Counted from the stretch's first letter, positions 53,221-62,524 are shown. The stretch: DNA of 64,000 nt from Lachnospiraceae bacterium (GCA_003862155.1 QOUV01000003.1:107741-171740); one strand, 5' to 3'. Numbers and translations are program-made. Notes: generated by a model from the sequence alone, not told the origin.

Positions 53221-53928
53221 TTAATCCTCGTCTTCAACCTCAGTCACATCGATAAAAGATCCCACAATGCCGCTTACATTTCCATCCTTGTCATATAAAG
53301 GAGACTTAAGGGCGACTATGTCTCTCTCCCTGCCCTGGATCAGGTTCTTGGTGCGGGCTGTCTTTGTCTTTTTCTCCGAAAGCACTTCCTCTTCTACCTT
53401 TTTGAAATGTTCAGGTTCCGGATGCCATCCCATATCCTCATCGGTCTTTCCGATGATCGCATCCTCTGAACTAAAGCCATAGGCGTCGAGAAACGCCTTG
53501 TTTGCCCCGAGAAATTTACGATCAATGTCCTTCCAGAAAATGCCTGTCGGTATAGCATCTAAGATCTGCTTATAGACAAAGTCCTGACCCGACGAATCTT
53601 CTTCCAATTTATGAAGCTTGTTGTAGATATTCGTCACGTCGGCATACGTCACATAGCGGAGTACTGCACGCTTTCTCTTCTGTGTCACAGATTTTCCGGC
53701 AAAATACTGAGTCTCGCCTTTAAGCGGCGTGTACCTGATCAGCGGTTTGAATCCATTGATGAAATAAGTGGCAAGCTCATCATATGTCAGGTTCATGGAA
53801 TCGAGCATGTTGTCACTTGCCAGAATGACTCTGTCCATACCGTCAAGTACCTGAAAAATAACCAGCATCCCTGGGAACGCTGACAGGTACTTCTTTTCCT
53901 GTTTGTTAAAATGAAATTCTCCCTCCAT
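53221..53928 (-). CDS. stand-alone double-PAS protein
   Basis: 235 residues. An N-terminal PAS-like part (about 15-100) and a canonical PAS domain (about 115-230; LDAIPTGIFWKDIDRKFLGA, GKTDEDMGW, IVGSFIDVTE). There is no output domain, although in related proteins this pair usually precedes a GGDEF or kinase domain. Clearly terminated after an acidic EVEDED end, so probably not a sequencing truncation. 47 bases behind aspS. Confidence 0.8.
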   Translation of the reverse strand: MEGEFHFNKQEKKYLSAFPGMLVIFQVLDGMDRVILASDNMLDSMNLTYDELATYFINGFKPLIRYTPLKGETQYFAGKSVTQKRKRAVLRYVTYADVTNIYNKLHKLEEDSSGQDFVYKQILDAIPTGIFWKDIDRKFLGANKAFLDAYGFSSEDAIIGKTDEDMGWHPEPEHFKKVEEEVLSEKKTKTARTKNLIQGRERDIVALKSPLYDKDGNVSGIVGSFIDVTEVEDED

Positions 53929-53975
53929 GTAATCGTTTCTCCTTCCACCTCACAAAAATGGACACTGTAAGGTTC

Positions 53976-55748
53976 TTACTCTGTAACCTTTATATGAAGC
54001 TCCTCAAGCTGTTTGTCCGTGACTTTGCCCGGAGCACCCATCATAAGATCTGCGGCATTTTTGTTCATAGGGAACGGTATAATCTCCCTTATAGAGTCCT
54101 CGGCTGCAAGAAGCATTACCATACGGTCGATTCCAGGAGCGATTCCCGCATGAGGAGGTGCTCCGTAGCTGAACGCATTGTAAAGTGCCGGGAACTTCTG
54201 CTTCACATCGTCCTCGGTAAGTCTTACGAGTTCGAAAGCCTTGACCATGATCTCAGGATCGTGGTTTCTGACAGCTCCAGATGAGAGCTCGACGCCGTTT
54301 ACGACGAGATCGTACTGATCTGCCATTATCGTAAGAGGATCGATCTCGCCTCTCTCCGCCTTCTCAAGTGTCTCAAGGCCGCCCTTCGGCATTGAGAACG
54401 GATTGTGGCAGAACTCAAGCTCGCCTGACTCCTCGCCGATCTCATACATCGGGAAGTCTACGATCCATAAGAACTGGTACTGTTCTTTGTCCATATGTCC
54501 CGGAACTCTCTCACCAAATGTCTTTATAACTGAGCCCATAGTCTTCTGGGCCTGTGAAAGCTTTCCAGAGGAGAGAACAACGAGCGTGTTCTCTTTAAGT
54601 CCCAAAGCCTCCTTTATCCTGTCAGCCTGTGGCTTTACAAACTTGGCGATGCCGCCGGCGATCTCGCCATTCTCATCGACTCTGAACCAGTAAGGCTTGG
54701 CGCCGCTTATCACTTCTACATCGCAGCAGCCTTTGTCGATAAATTTTCTGCTCTCGTGGAAATCCGAGATCACGCAGGCCTTTACAGAAACACCCTCTGC
54801 GTCAAATGGTCCGAATCCGAGGCCTTTCATAAGCTCTGTTACGTCAGCAGCAGAGAGGTCAATACGAAGGTCCGGCTTGTCTGTGCCATATTTTTCAAGA
54901 GCTGTAAGATAAGGTATACGTACAAACGGAGCTTTTGTCGAACGGCTGTAGGAGCCAAATTTCTCAAAGATAGGCGGAAGAACATCCTCGCAAACCGCGA
55001 ACACATCCTCCTGGGTGGCGAATGCCATCTCCATATCGAGCTGATAGAACTCGCCCGGCGATCTGTCTCCTCTGGCGTCCTCATCTCTGAAGCATGGAGC
55101 GATCTGGAAATATCTGTCGAATCCGCTCACCATAAGGAGCTGCTTGAACTGCTGCGGAGCCTGTGGAAGAGCGTAGAACTCGCCCGGATGCTTTCTGGCT
55201 GGTACGAGATAGTCTCTCGCGCCCTCAGGTGATGAGGCTGTAAGGATCGGAGTCGTAACCTCCATAAATCCGTGATCGTACATAGCCTCACGCAGAGCCC
55301 TGATAACCTGGCTTCTTAAAATAATGTTGTTCTTCACCTCAGGATTTCTGAGGTCTAAGTATCTGTATTTAAGCCTTACGCTCTCATCAGCCTCACGGCT
55401 GTGGTTTATCTCGAACGGGAGTGAATCGTGGGAACATTTTCCAAGAACCTTGACAGACTCAGGTACTACTTCTATCTCTCCTGTAGGAAGCTTCGGGTTC
55501 TTTGAAGATCTCTCGCGAACGGTTCCTGTGACCTGAACAGTAGACTCCTTTGTGATGGCCTTGAATGTATTTACCATCTCCTCTGTGTCTGCAGTGATCT
55601 GTGTCACACCGTAAAAATCTCTCAAAACGATGAAAGAAAGTCCAGCTCCGACTTCCCTGTCATTTTCGAGCCAGCCGCAGAGCGTGACCTTTTTGCCGAC
55701 ATCTCCGATGCGCAGCTCTCCGCAGGTATTAGTTCTCGATTGTGTCAT
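53976..55748 (-). CDS. aspS: aspartyl-tRNA synthetase
   Basis: 590-residue class II synthetase of the bacterial type: OB-fold anticodon domain (1-about 110), catalytic core with motif 2 FRDEDARGDRSPGEFYQLDM, the bacterial GAD insert (about 290-400), and motif 3 GIAPGIDRMVML. Overlaps the hisS end by 20 bases. Confidence 0.97.
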   Translation of the reverse strand: MTQSRTNTCGELRIGDVGKKVTLCGWLENDREVGAGLSFIVLRDFYGVTQITADTEEMVNTFKAITKESTVQVTGTVRERSSKNPKLPTGEIEVVPESVKVLGKCSHDSLPFEINHSREADESVRLKYRYLDLRNPEVKNNIILRSQVIRALREAMYDHGFMEVTTPILTASSPEGARDYLVPARKHPGEFYALPQAPQQFKQLLMVSGFDRYFQIAPCFRDEDARGDRSPGEFYQLDMEMAFATQEDVFAVCEDVLPPIFEKFGSYSRSTKAPFVRIPYLTALEKYGTDKPDLRIDLSAADVTELMKGLGFGPFDAEGVSVKACVISDFHESRKFIDKGCCDVEVISGAKPYWFRVDENGEIAGGIAKFVKPQADRIKEALGLKENTLVVLSSGKLSQAQKTMGSVIKTFGERVPGHMDKEQYQFLWIVDFPMYEIGEESGELEFCHNPFSMPKGGLETLEKAERGEIDPLTIMADQYDLVVNGVELSSGAVRNHDPEIMVKAFELVRLTEDDVKQKFPALYNAFSYGAPPHAGIAPGIDRMVMLLAAEDSIREIIPFPMNKNAADLMMGAPGKVTDKQLEELHIKVTE

Positions 55749-57000
55749 TGTAAAACTCCTTTATCTCAGTATAGCCAGAGTCTATAAGGCCCTGCTTCTG
55801 GAATTTTTTGTTCTTCTTCATCTTCTCAATAAGGACGACATCGCCCTTCGCACGAAGCTCGTTTGCCTCTTTAAAAACTGCCGGGAGCTTTGAACTGTCG
55901 AGCTTTCTGTCGATAAGGAAGGCTGTCTTCGTCTTCTTTGTCGGAACCTCGAAATCGTGCTCTAAGAGAAGCATAATAATACGCTCAAATCCGATTGAGA
56001 AACCGCAGGCCGGTACATCGTGCCCCGCAAAGCGGCCGACCATGTGATCGTATCTGCCGCCGCCACCGCAGCTTCCGCCGAACTCAGGGATAGCTATCTC
56101 AAAAATAGTGCCGGTGTAATAGCCCATGCCACGAACCAGTGTCGGATCGAATACCAGCTTGAAATCAGCGGTCTTGCAGGTATTTACGTTCTCTGCGATT
56201 TCTTTCATATTGGATGCTACCGATGGGTCGAGCTTGTTGCCAAGGATAGACACCAATGTATCAATTCCATCCTTTACCTCAGTTTTTCCCTGAAGCTCGT
56301 TAAAAATATTGAGATATTTTTCAACAGAGGCAGCATCAAAGCCCTCTTCGATAAGCTCATCCTTTACGCCGTCCATTCCGATCTTGTCCATCTTGTCGAG
56401 AGTGATGAAGAGCTCGTCGTATCTGTCCTCATCAAAGCCGCAGTAATCAGCCATGGCCTTTAAGATTCTTCTCTCGTTGATCCTGATCTCAAAACCCTTG
56501 AAACCGATTCGGTCAAGGCAGGTCGTAGTCGCGAGGATAAGTTCGATCTCAGCCAGATCAGAAGGCTCTCCCAGAATATCGATATCGCATTGTGTGAACT
56601 GTCTGTATCTGCCTCTCTGCGGCCTGTCCGCTCTCCAGACGTTTCCGATCTGAAGTGCCTTGAAAGGCTGCGGGAGGTCGTTCTCGTTGTTTGCGTAGAA
56701 TCTCGAGAGTGGAAGCGTCAGATCATAGCGGAGTCCTAAGTCTGAGACATCGAGATCATTCTTCGCGTCCTCGAGGTGAAGCTTTTCACCGCGCTTTAAC
56801 ACTTTAAAAATAAGCTTCTCGTTCTCGCCGCCCTGGTTGCTTGTCAGGTTCCTGATGTCCTCCATGCACGGCGTCTCGATAGGAGTAAATCCAAAGCTTC
56901 TGTATGTATCCTTGATGATACCGGTCACATAGTCCCTGATCTCCATCTCACGAGGGAGAATATCTTTCATTCCGTTGACCGGCTTTTTCTTTAATGCCAT
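55729..57000 (-). CDS. hisS: histidyl-tRNA synthetase
   Basis: 423-residue class II synthetase. Motif 2 VWRADRPQRGRYRQFTQCDI, histidine loop LVRGMGYYTGTIFEI, and ACGFSIGFERII motif 3 are present. Two bases after trpS and overlapping aspS; no T-box leader. Confidence 0.97.
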   Translation of the reverse strand: MALKKKPVNGMKDILPREMEIRDYVTGIIKDTYRSFGFTPIETPCMEDIRNLTSNQGGENEKLIFKVLKRGEKLHLEDAKNDLDVSDLGLRYDLTLPLSRFYANNENDLPQPFKALQIGNVWRADRPQRGRYRQFTQCDIDILGEPSDLAEIELILATTTCLDRIGFKGFEIRINERRILKAMADYCGFDEDRYDELFITLDKMDKIGMDGVKDELIEEGFDAASVEKYLNIFNELQGKTEVKDGIDTLVSILGNKLDPSVASNMKEIAENVNTCKTADFKLVFDPTLVRGMGYYTGTIFEIAIPEFGGSCGGGGRYDHMVGRFAGHDVPACGFSIGFERIIMLLLEHDFEVPTKKTKTAFLIDRKLDSSKLPAVFKEANELRAKGDVVLIEKMKKNKKFQKQGLIDSGYTEIKEFYNDTIEN

Positions 57001-57002
57001 TC

Positions 57003-58109
57003 TTACCTCTCAATCCAATCCTGCCACTCTTTGATAACAGAGTCGTCGTCAAAATAGTTTATCCTCATGACTTTCTGCATCTCGTGCAGCGTCTCGTTTG
57101 TCTCTGCAACCGCGTGAGCTGTGCCTGCCTTAAGTATATCATAAACGTCCGGGATTTTCTTCTCCCATTCGTGTCTGCTCTCGCGGATCGGGTCTAGTAT
57201 ACGGTTTAAAACCTTGATCAGAAGCTTCTTGCACTTGACGTCGCCAAGTCCACCCTTCCTGTAGTGTTCCTTCATCTCATCGAGGTTCGCGTAGTCTGTG
57301 CCCTCGAAGTCCTGATCGGTGCTGAACGCATCGAGATAAGTAAATACGCAGTTGCCCTCGACATGACCTGGATCGGCGATATTGAGGTGAGCCGGGTCTG
57401 TGTACATGCTCATGACTTTCTTTTTAAGAGTTGCAGCATCATCTGATAAGAAGATAGCATTTCCAAGCGACTTGCTCATCTTCTCTTTGCCATCGATTCC
57501 AGGAAGTCTAAGAGCCGCCTTTGAATCCGGAAGCATTATCTTAGGCTCTACAAGAACTTCGCCGTAGGTCATATTAAATCTTCTTACGATCTCTCTGGCC
57601 TGCTCAAGCATAGGCTCCTGATCTTCGCCCGCCGGAACGCAGTTGGCCTTGAAAGCAGTGATATCGGCAGTCTGTGAAACGGGATATGTGAAAAATCCCG
57701 CAGGAAGTCCATCGCTTCCGGCTTTATCGAAACCACGGAGATGGATTTCGTTCTTTATAGTAGGATTTCTCGAAAGGCGCTCAGTGGTTACCATGTTCAT
57801 ATAGTAGAAAGTCATGGCGTGAAGAGCCGGGATCTGCGACTGTACGCAGATATTCGTCTTATCCGGATCAATGCCTACCGAAAGATAGTCTAAAGCGACC
57901 TCTATCATGTTGTCACGGATCTTCTGAGGGTTGTCAGCATTATCCGTAAGTGCCTGGTCATCAGCTACGAGAATATTTATCTCGTCAAATTTGCCGCTGT
58001 TCTGCAGCTCGACTCTTCTGCGAAGTGATCCCACATAGTGGCCTAAATGCAGCTTTCCCGTAGGTCTGTCCCCGGTCAGGATAATGTTTTTATTCTTCTT
58101 GTCTGCCAA
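57003..58109 (-). CDS. trpS: tryptophanyl-tRNA synthetase
   Basis: 368-residue class I synthetase; TGDRPTGKLHLGHYVGS holds the HIGH-equivalent and KEKMSKSLGNAI the KMSKS loop near residue 197. Starts inside the last 20 bases of pulA. Confidence 0.96.
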   Translation of the reverse strand: MADKKNKNIILTGDRPTGKLHLGHYVGSLRRRVELQNSGKFDEINILVADDQALTDNADNPQKIRDNMIEVALDYLSVGIDPDKTNICVQSQIPALHAMTFYYMNMVTTERLSRNPTIKNEIHLRGFDKAGSDGLPAGFFTYPVSQTADITAFKANCVPAGEDQEPMLEQAREIVRRFNMTYGEVLVEPKIMLPDSKAALRLPGIDGKEKMSKSLGNAIFLSDDAATLKKKVMSMYTDPAHLNIADPGHVEGNCVFTYLDAFSTDQDFEGTDYANLDEMKEHYRKGGLGDVKCKKLLIKVLNRILDPIRESRHEWEKKIPDVYDILKAGTAHAVAETNETLHEMQKVMRINYFDDDSVIKEWQDWIER

Positions 58110-60126
58110 AATTTGCCTCCTCGGTTATCTTCTTAAAAATCATCGCCGTCATCGGCTCCGATTCGATTTTTTCATCAGCTAAAACCGGCTCGTCCTCTGT
58201 CCAGTAGTCCGATCTGTCTCCATCGACACAGAGCTGCCACTTTCCCGATGGCAGAGCCATAAGCTGCGAAAGATTCGAGCCATTGAAGATCATAAGGATC
58301 TCTCCGCTTTCGTCTCCGCCCTGAACGAGCACGAGGCCATCCGGAAGCGAATCACAAGATCCGCCTGTGACTCTGAAATCCTCTGCTAACGCAGCATCTT
58401 TTCTGTTAAGGAGCGGCAGGGACCGCCTTAATCCTATAAGTCCCTTGTAATATTCTATAAGGTCCGAGTGCCTGTAGAGCTCGTCCCACTTGATGGCATT
58501 CTCCTCGATCGAAGCGTTGTACGAATTTTCATCACCGTTCTTCGATCTCGCGCCTTCTTCGCCCGACAGGAAAAATACCCTGCCCGGACTCATCAGATAA
58601 ATTGCGGCGCAGAGCCTGTTCTGGGCAAGCCTCTTCTTCTCCGGATCCCCGGTCGGCTTAAGCCAGTTCACTTCCGAGAGCTTGTCCCAAAGTGTCAGAT
58701 TGTCATGGCAGGAGACATATGTAATGCTCTGTCCCGGATTCTGGACCGGAAAATCTTTCCCGCCAATTGTAGAGAGGATACCCTTCACAAGCTTAGAAGC
58801 ATCCTTATCACCATCGGCAAAACCCGGCTCATGCTTTTCAAAGACAGAACCCTTTACCGAATCCCTGATACAGTCGTTAAACATACCGATCTCAGGATCA
58901 AGCTCTTTAAAATGAGCCTTGTCTGATGGGTGAGCCTTTCCCTCGAGACTGGAGTTGTCAGCTCCCCACGGCTCGCCGTAGACAAGCTTCTCGCCACTGC
59001 CGTATATCTCGTCGAGAGAAGCCTGGATATCGTTCATAAGATCCGTATCGAGAAGTCCCATCAGATCAAATCTGAATCCGTCCATATGGTATTCGCTGGC
59101 CCAGTAGAGCACTGAATCCTTTATGAAACGATGTGCCATATACATCTCCGATGCGAAATCATTTCCGCAGCCCGAGCCGTTCGCAGGCTTTCCGTCCTTG
59201 TCAATGCGATAATAATACCACGGTACGGTCTTCTGGAATGAAGAATCCTCGAGACTGTATGTGTGATTGTAGACGACATCCATTATGACACGGAAACCAG
59301 CCTTGTGAATGGCCATAATCGCGCTCTTCAGTTCTCTTATCCTGACATCGCCCTCGTACGGGTCGCTCGAATAGCTTCCCTCAGGGCAGTTGTAATTCAC
59401 CGGGTCATAGCCCCAGTTAAAAGGTTCTCCGTTCTTCGAGCCTTTGAGGTCAAATGCGAACGAATCAGCCTCATTCACGCTTCCGTAATCAAAAACAGGC
59501 ATCAGCTGGATATGTGTGACTCCCAGATTCTTCAAATATGAAAGCCCGGTCCGAAAAGACTTGTCATCTCCGTTAAGATACGTCTTATTTTTCGTAAAAG
59601 CGAGGTATCTGCCTCTTACATCATCCGGGAATCCTCCGGACTTATCCCACGAAAAATCCTTGACATGAACTTCGCTGATGACAGTCTCGTCTGTCTTTGC
59701 AGGAGGTTTGTCCGCTTCCCAGCCCTCAGGGTCAGTCGTGCGAAGGTCGATAACCATGCTTCGCATTCCGTTCGAACCGCAGGCCTTAGCGTACGGGTCA
59801 GGCGTGGTCACTGTCTTGTCTTCGTGTTCGATCTCAAAGTCATAGTAAGTGCCGGACAGGTTCTTTCTCGTGTGAAGGGTAAAGACGCCGTTCTTCCCGG
59901 GCTGCATACGATAGACCATGACCGGGACATCGATATCTGTGCCATCCTCTTCCTGCGAACCATGTGAAAAGAATCTCAGCGAAACATTCACAGCGCACGG
60001 GCTCCAGACAGTAAACGTCGTACCGCGCTCATCCGCGAAAGCACCGAGCTGTCCATCATAATCGTATTTTGATGAAAAAGAACTACTTAGATAAAAATCT
60101 TTCCATTCTCTTGGTGTACGAGTCAT
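58090..60126 (-). CDS. pulA: type I pullulanase
   Basis: 678-residue GH13 debranching enzyme splitting alpha-1,6 links of pullulan, glycogen or amylopectin fragments. A CBM48-like N-domain precedes the type I signature YNWGYDP equivalent (FNWGYDPVNY), VVYNHT, DGFRFDLMG (nucleophile Asp), YGEPWG (acid Glu) and SCHDN. No signal peptide, so it acts on internal glycogen or imported malto-oligosaccharides. Overlaps genes at both ends. Confidence 0.94.
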   Translation of the reverse strand: MTRTPREWKDFYLSSSFSSKYDYDGQLGAFADERGTTFTVWSPCAVNVSLRFFSHGSQEEDGTDIDVPVMVYRMQPGKNGVFTLHTRKNLSGTYYDFEIEHEDKTVTTPDPYAKACGSNGMRSMVIDLRTTDPEGWEADKPPAKTDETVISEVHVKDFSWDKSGGFPDDVRGRYLAFTKNKTYLNGDDKSFRTGLSYLKNLGVTHIQLMPVFDYGSVNEADSFAFDLKGSKNGEPFNWGYDPVNYNCPEGSYSSDPYEGDVRIRELKSAIMAIHKAGFRVIMDVVYNHTYSLEDSSFQKTVPWYYYRIDKDGKPANGSGCGNDFASEMYMAHRFIKDSVLYWASEYHMDGFRFDLMGLLDTDLMNDIQASLDEIYGSGEKLVYGEPWGADNSSLEGKAHPSDKAHFKELDPEIGMFNDCIRDSVKGSVFEKHEPGFADGDKDASKLVKGILSTIGGKDFPVQNPGQSITYVSCHDNLTLWDKLSEVNWLKPTGDPEKKRLAQNRLCAAIYLMSPGRVFFLSGEEGARSKNGDENSYNASIEENAIKWDELYRHSDLIEYYKGLIGLRRSLPLLNRKDAALAEDFRVTGGSCDSLPDGLVLVQGGDESGEILMIFNGSNLSQLMALPSGKWQLCVDGDRSDYWTEDEPVLADEKIESEPMTAMIFKKITEEANFGRQEE

Positions 60127-60452
60127 TATCTGTACTCCCTTATATAATGGTCTTCCAGACAGCCAGCCCTTACAAGGTTATTGTAGCCTTCGTTCCTGAA
60201 AGCCTTTATCGACTTCTTAGGCCTCGTCTCATAATCGCCGTAAATATAAAGAGTCGTATCTGTATCCGGGATCCTGTTGTGGACGACCTTGATGTTGTTC
60301 AGCGGAATATTTATGGCATCAGGAACATGGTCTTTCTTGAATACCTCCTTGTCCCTGATATCCACGAGGGCGGTCTTCGTTGTCGTCCTCGTGATATTTA
60401 TGGCCTGATTAAGTGTTATTTCCTTAGTTCTATTTCTTGAAAAAATACTCAT
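60126..60452 (-). CDS. rhodanese-like domain protein without the active-site cysteine
   Basis: 108 residues from the ATG at 60452. ALVDIRDKEVFKKDHVPDAI and NIPLNNIK follow the rhodanese fold, but the catalytic loop reads YIYGDYETRPKKS, with no cysteine where the CRxGxR motif belongs. It should not transfer sulfur and may bind a partner or phosphate-like anion. The upstream in-frame ATG at 60485 lies within a terminator hairpin and is rejected. Stop overlaps the pulA start. Confidence 0.75.
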   Translation of the reverse strand: MSIFSRNRTKEITLNQAINITRTTTKTALVDIRDKEVFKKDHVPDAINIPLNNIKVVHNRIPDTDTTLYIYGDYETRPKKSIKAFRNEGYNNLVRAGCLEDHYIREYR

Positions 60453-60460
60453 AGCATAGT

Positions 60461-60482
60461 AAAAGGGCGCCCAGAGCGCCCT
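60461..60482 (-). terminator. weak terminator/attenuator before the rhodanese gene
   Basis: GGGCGC pairs with GCGCCC, loop TCTGG, followed by only four T residues. Partial readthrough into the pulA-trpS-hisS-aspS run is likely. Confidence 0.55.
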
Positions 60483-60494
60483 CAACTTTAATCT

Positions 60495-60698
60495 CTATAA
60501 ATCAGTCAGTCTTTGTCTTATCCGGTCTAGAACCCTCTCAGGGACTGTGCCGTCCTGATACAGGTCACGAAACAGGCTCTCTGAATCAAGCAGTGCTGTA
60601 ACATCGAGCCAGCCTCCATTCCGAAATTCCTCGTCGAAAATACCAAACACTTTCCTGTCTGAAAGCAGATCCTTCAGAGGAACATTCTCATACTGCAT
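60495..60698 (-). CDS. small hypothetical protein
   Basis: 67 acidic residues, soluble, starting MQYENVPLKDLLSDRKVFGI. Compact length and Asp/Leu-rich helices suggest a folded small domain. Located 16 bases after efp on the same strand. Not recognised. Confidence 0.6.
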   Translation of the reverse strand: MQYENVPLKDLLSDRKVFGIFDEEFRNGGWLDVTALLDSESLFRDLYQDGTVPERVLDRIRQRLTDL

Positions 60699-60714
60699 TT
60701 AATCGATCTCCATT

Positions 60715-61272
60715 TCAGACTCTCTTCAGATACTCTCCTGTACGGGTATCGATCTGAAGCTTATCTCCTGTATTTACGAAAAGAGGTACCTGAACCTCTG
60801 CACCTGTCTCAACAGTAGCCGGCTTCGTAGCTCCAGTAGCTGTGTTACCCTTAAGTCCAGGCTCAGTCTGTGTGACTTCGAGCTCAACGAAAAGAGGAGG
60901 TTCTACGGCGAATACGTCTCCATTGTGAGAGCAGATCTTAACCATCTCGTTCTCTTTGACGAACTTCAGAGAATCTCCGATCTCTTCCTTAGGGATAGAA
61001 ACCTGATCGTATGTCTCTGTATCCATGAAATAGTACAGATCACCGTCATTGTAAAGGTACTGCATATCTCTTCTGTCGATATGAGCCTGTGGGAACTTCT
61101 CTGTAGGACGGAACGATGTCTCGATGACTCCGCCATTCTTTATATCCTTAAGCTTGGTACGAACGAAAGCTGCACCCTTTCCAGGCTTAACGTGCTGGAA
61201 TTCAATAATCTGGTAAACCCCGTTGTCGTACTCAATAGTAACGCCGTTTTTAAAATCGCCGGCTGAAATCAT
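60715..61272 (-). CDS. efp: translation elongation factor P
   Basis: 185 residues, three beta domains. The [14 protein letters not shown] loop carries the conserved lysine at the tip that contacts the P-site tRNA and is modified in some species. [12 protein letters not shown] is the C-terminal signature. Start at 61272 follows AAGGAGG. Relieves ribosome stalling at polyproline. Confidence 0.96.
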   Translation of the reverse strand: MISAGDFKNGVTIEYDNGVYQIIEFQHVKPGKGAAFVRTKLKDIKNGGVIETSFRPTEKFPQAHIDRRDMQYLYNDGDLYYFMDTETYDQVSIPKEEIGDSLKFVKENEMVKICSHNGDVFAVEPPLFVELEVTQTEPGLKGNTATGATKPATVETGAEVQVPLFVNTGDKLQIDTRTGEYLKRV

Positions 61273-61312
61273 ATAAAAAACCTCCTTGCGTCTTTTCAAA
61301 AATTACCCATAT

Positions 61313-61341
61313 ATTTTACATTATAGTATCACTAATTGCAA
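61313..61341 (-). promoter_or_regulatory. efp promoter
   Basis: TTGCAA (61336-61341) and TAAAAT (61313-61318), spacer 17, about 35 bases before the ATG. Confidence 0.75.
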
Positions 61342-61354
61342 GAGAAAAAAATTG

Positions 61355-61382
61355 CAAAAAAATCGCCGTCAAAGACGGCGAT
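61355..61382 (-). terminator. terminator of the 125-residue gene
   Basis: ATCGCCGTC and GACGGCGAT pair around TTT, followed by seven T residues on the minus strand. Confidence 0.85.
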
Positions 61383-61390
61383 CGTAGAAT

Positions 61391-61768
61391 TTAAAGACTG
61401 AAATTCTCTTCCGGGCGAACAGAAGCAGTGGTCTGCTTCGTGAGATTCTGGTACTGTCCCATCAGTTCGTCCTTTCTGAGCTGGCCTAAAGTACCAACTG
61501 CATCGAGGTCTGAGAGATCCTGTCCGCTTAAATCGAAAGTCTTGTTCGGGTCATAGAGCTTGGCGTAATCGTAAGCACCAAATGACTCCTCCTGCTTCTT
61601 CGACTGAGCAGCATTCGACTCAGTATTCTGTCTGGCAGTGACCTTAGAGTTGTCCGAATAGGCGTTCGTAACAGCTGCAATATCGTCATCTACCGGCTTC
61701 TGTCTTCTGATGGCGTTGAATTCCTGCGCCCTGATATGTGATGTATTTGAAACAGCTGATATGTTCAT
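61391..61768 (-). CDS. hypothetical low-complexity protein
   Basis: 125 polar residues rich in Asn, Ser, Gln and Asp, beginning MNISAVSNTSHIRAQEF. No signal peptide or membrane segment. The polar N-terminus recalls flagellar or secretion-system accessory proteins, but I see no defining motif. Start follows GTGAGG; it has a strong terminator, so it is expressed as a unit, possibly with nrdR. Confidence 0.6.
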   Translation of the reverse strand: MNISAVSNTSHIRAQEFNAIRRQKPVDDDIAAVTNAYSDNSKVTARQNTESNAAQSKKQEESFGAYDYAKLYDPNKTFDLSGQDLSDLDAVGTLGQLRKDELMGQYQNLTKQTTASVRPEENFSL

Positions 61769-61858
61769 GTCTATCGCCTCACTTAAATTCTCTCTCCTTC
61801 ACTCTCTATATCGGCAGATATCGAAAAAATTAATGTTTTTTTCAAAAAACAAATCACA

Positions 61859-62314
61859 TTACTTCTCGTTTATCATCTTTTTCAGCTCATTCATGAACGT
61901 ATTCGCATCCTTGAACTCGCGGTAAACAGAAGCAAAACGAACATAAGCTACCTGGTCGACATTTCTCAGCTTGTCCATGACGATCTCGCCGATCAGTGAG
62001 CTTTCGATCTCCTTTTCCTCTCTTGAGAAAATATCCCGCTCGATCTCATTTATCATCTTCGTGATCTGCATCGCTGACACAGGTCTCTTGTAGCAGGCTG
62101 CAAGGATACCCTTCTCGATCTTTGTCCTGTCGTACTGCTCGCGACCGCGGTCTTTCTTTATCACAATAAGCGGGATAGTCTCCACCTTCTCGTAAGTCGT
62201 AAAGCGCTTGTTGCAGTCGTCACAGTGGCGGCGTCTTCTGATAGAAGTATTATCATCAGCAGGTCTCGAATCTATGACTCTGTTATTATCTGATCCACAA
62301 TATGGGCACTTCAT
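61859..62314 (-). CDS. nrdR: transcriptional repressor NrdR
   Basis: 151-residue ribonucleotide-reductase repressor. Zinc ribbon CPYCGS...CDDCNKRF (C3, C6, C31, C34) then an ATP-cone (VIKKDRGREQYDRTKIEKGI). Start at 62314 follows AAGGAG; an upstream in-frame start lies in the repeat-bearing gap. No NrdR box recognised in this window. Confidence 0.95.
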   Translation of the reverse strand: MKCPYCGSDNNRVIDSRPADDNTSIRRRRHCDDCNKRFTTYEKVETIPLIVIKKDRGREQYDRTKIEKGILAACYKRPVSAMQITKMINEIERDIFSREEKEIESSLIGEIVMDKLRNVDQVAYVRFASVYREFKDANTFMNELKKMINEK

Positions 62315-62415
62315 TTTTCTACTCCTTCTTTCTGTTACAAGAAAGCTTTTAAGGAAGTCCTTTTCTCTAAATTCGAGCTTCGTTTTCACTCGCTCTCATT
62401 AATCTCAAAGAACGG

Positions 62416-62505
62416 CCTCGCATGCAGTTAGAACTTCGCATGCAATTCGAACTTCGTCTTCAGTTCGAACTTCGTCTTCAATTCGAACTTCGTCTTCAGC
62501 TCGTT
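62416..62505. repeat. 18-bp tandem repeat array between ychF and nrdR
   Basis: Five imperfect units of an 18-base word with core CTTCGTCTTCAATTCGAA, each with TTCGAA at the junction. Two outer units carry GCATGC instead of GTCTTC. A degenerate piece recurs at the upstream in-frame extension of nrdR. Confidence 0.8.
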
Positions 62506-62524
62506 CTCATCTACATGATGACGG

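Noticed and set aside
57001..58089. T-box leaders for trpS, hisS, aspS, glyS or cysS
   Set aside because: Gaps are overlapping to 16 bases; there is no room for a leader and no AGGGTGG-type motif was seen.
62416..62505. CRISPR array
   Set aside because: The units are contiguous 18-mers without spacers, and no cas genes are present.
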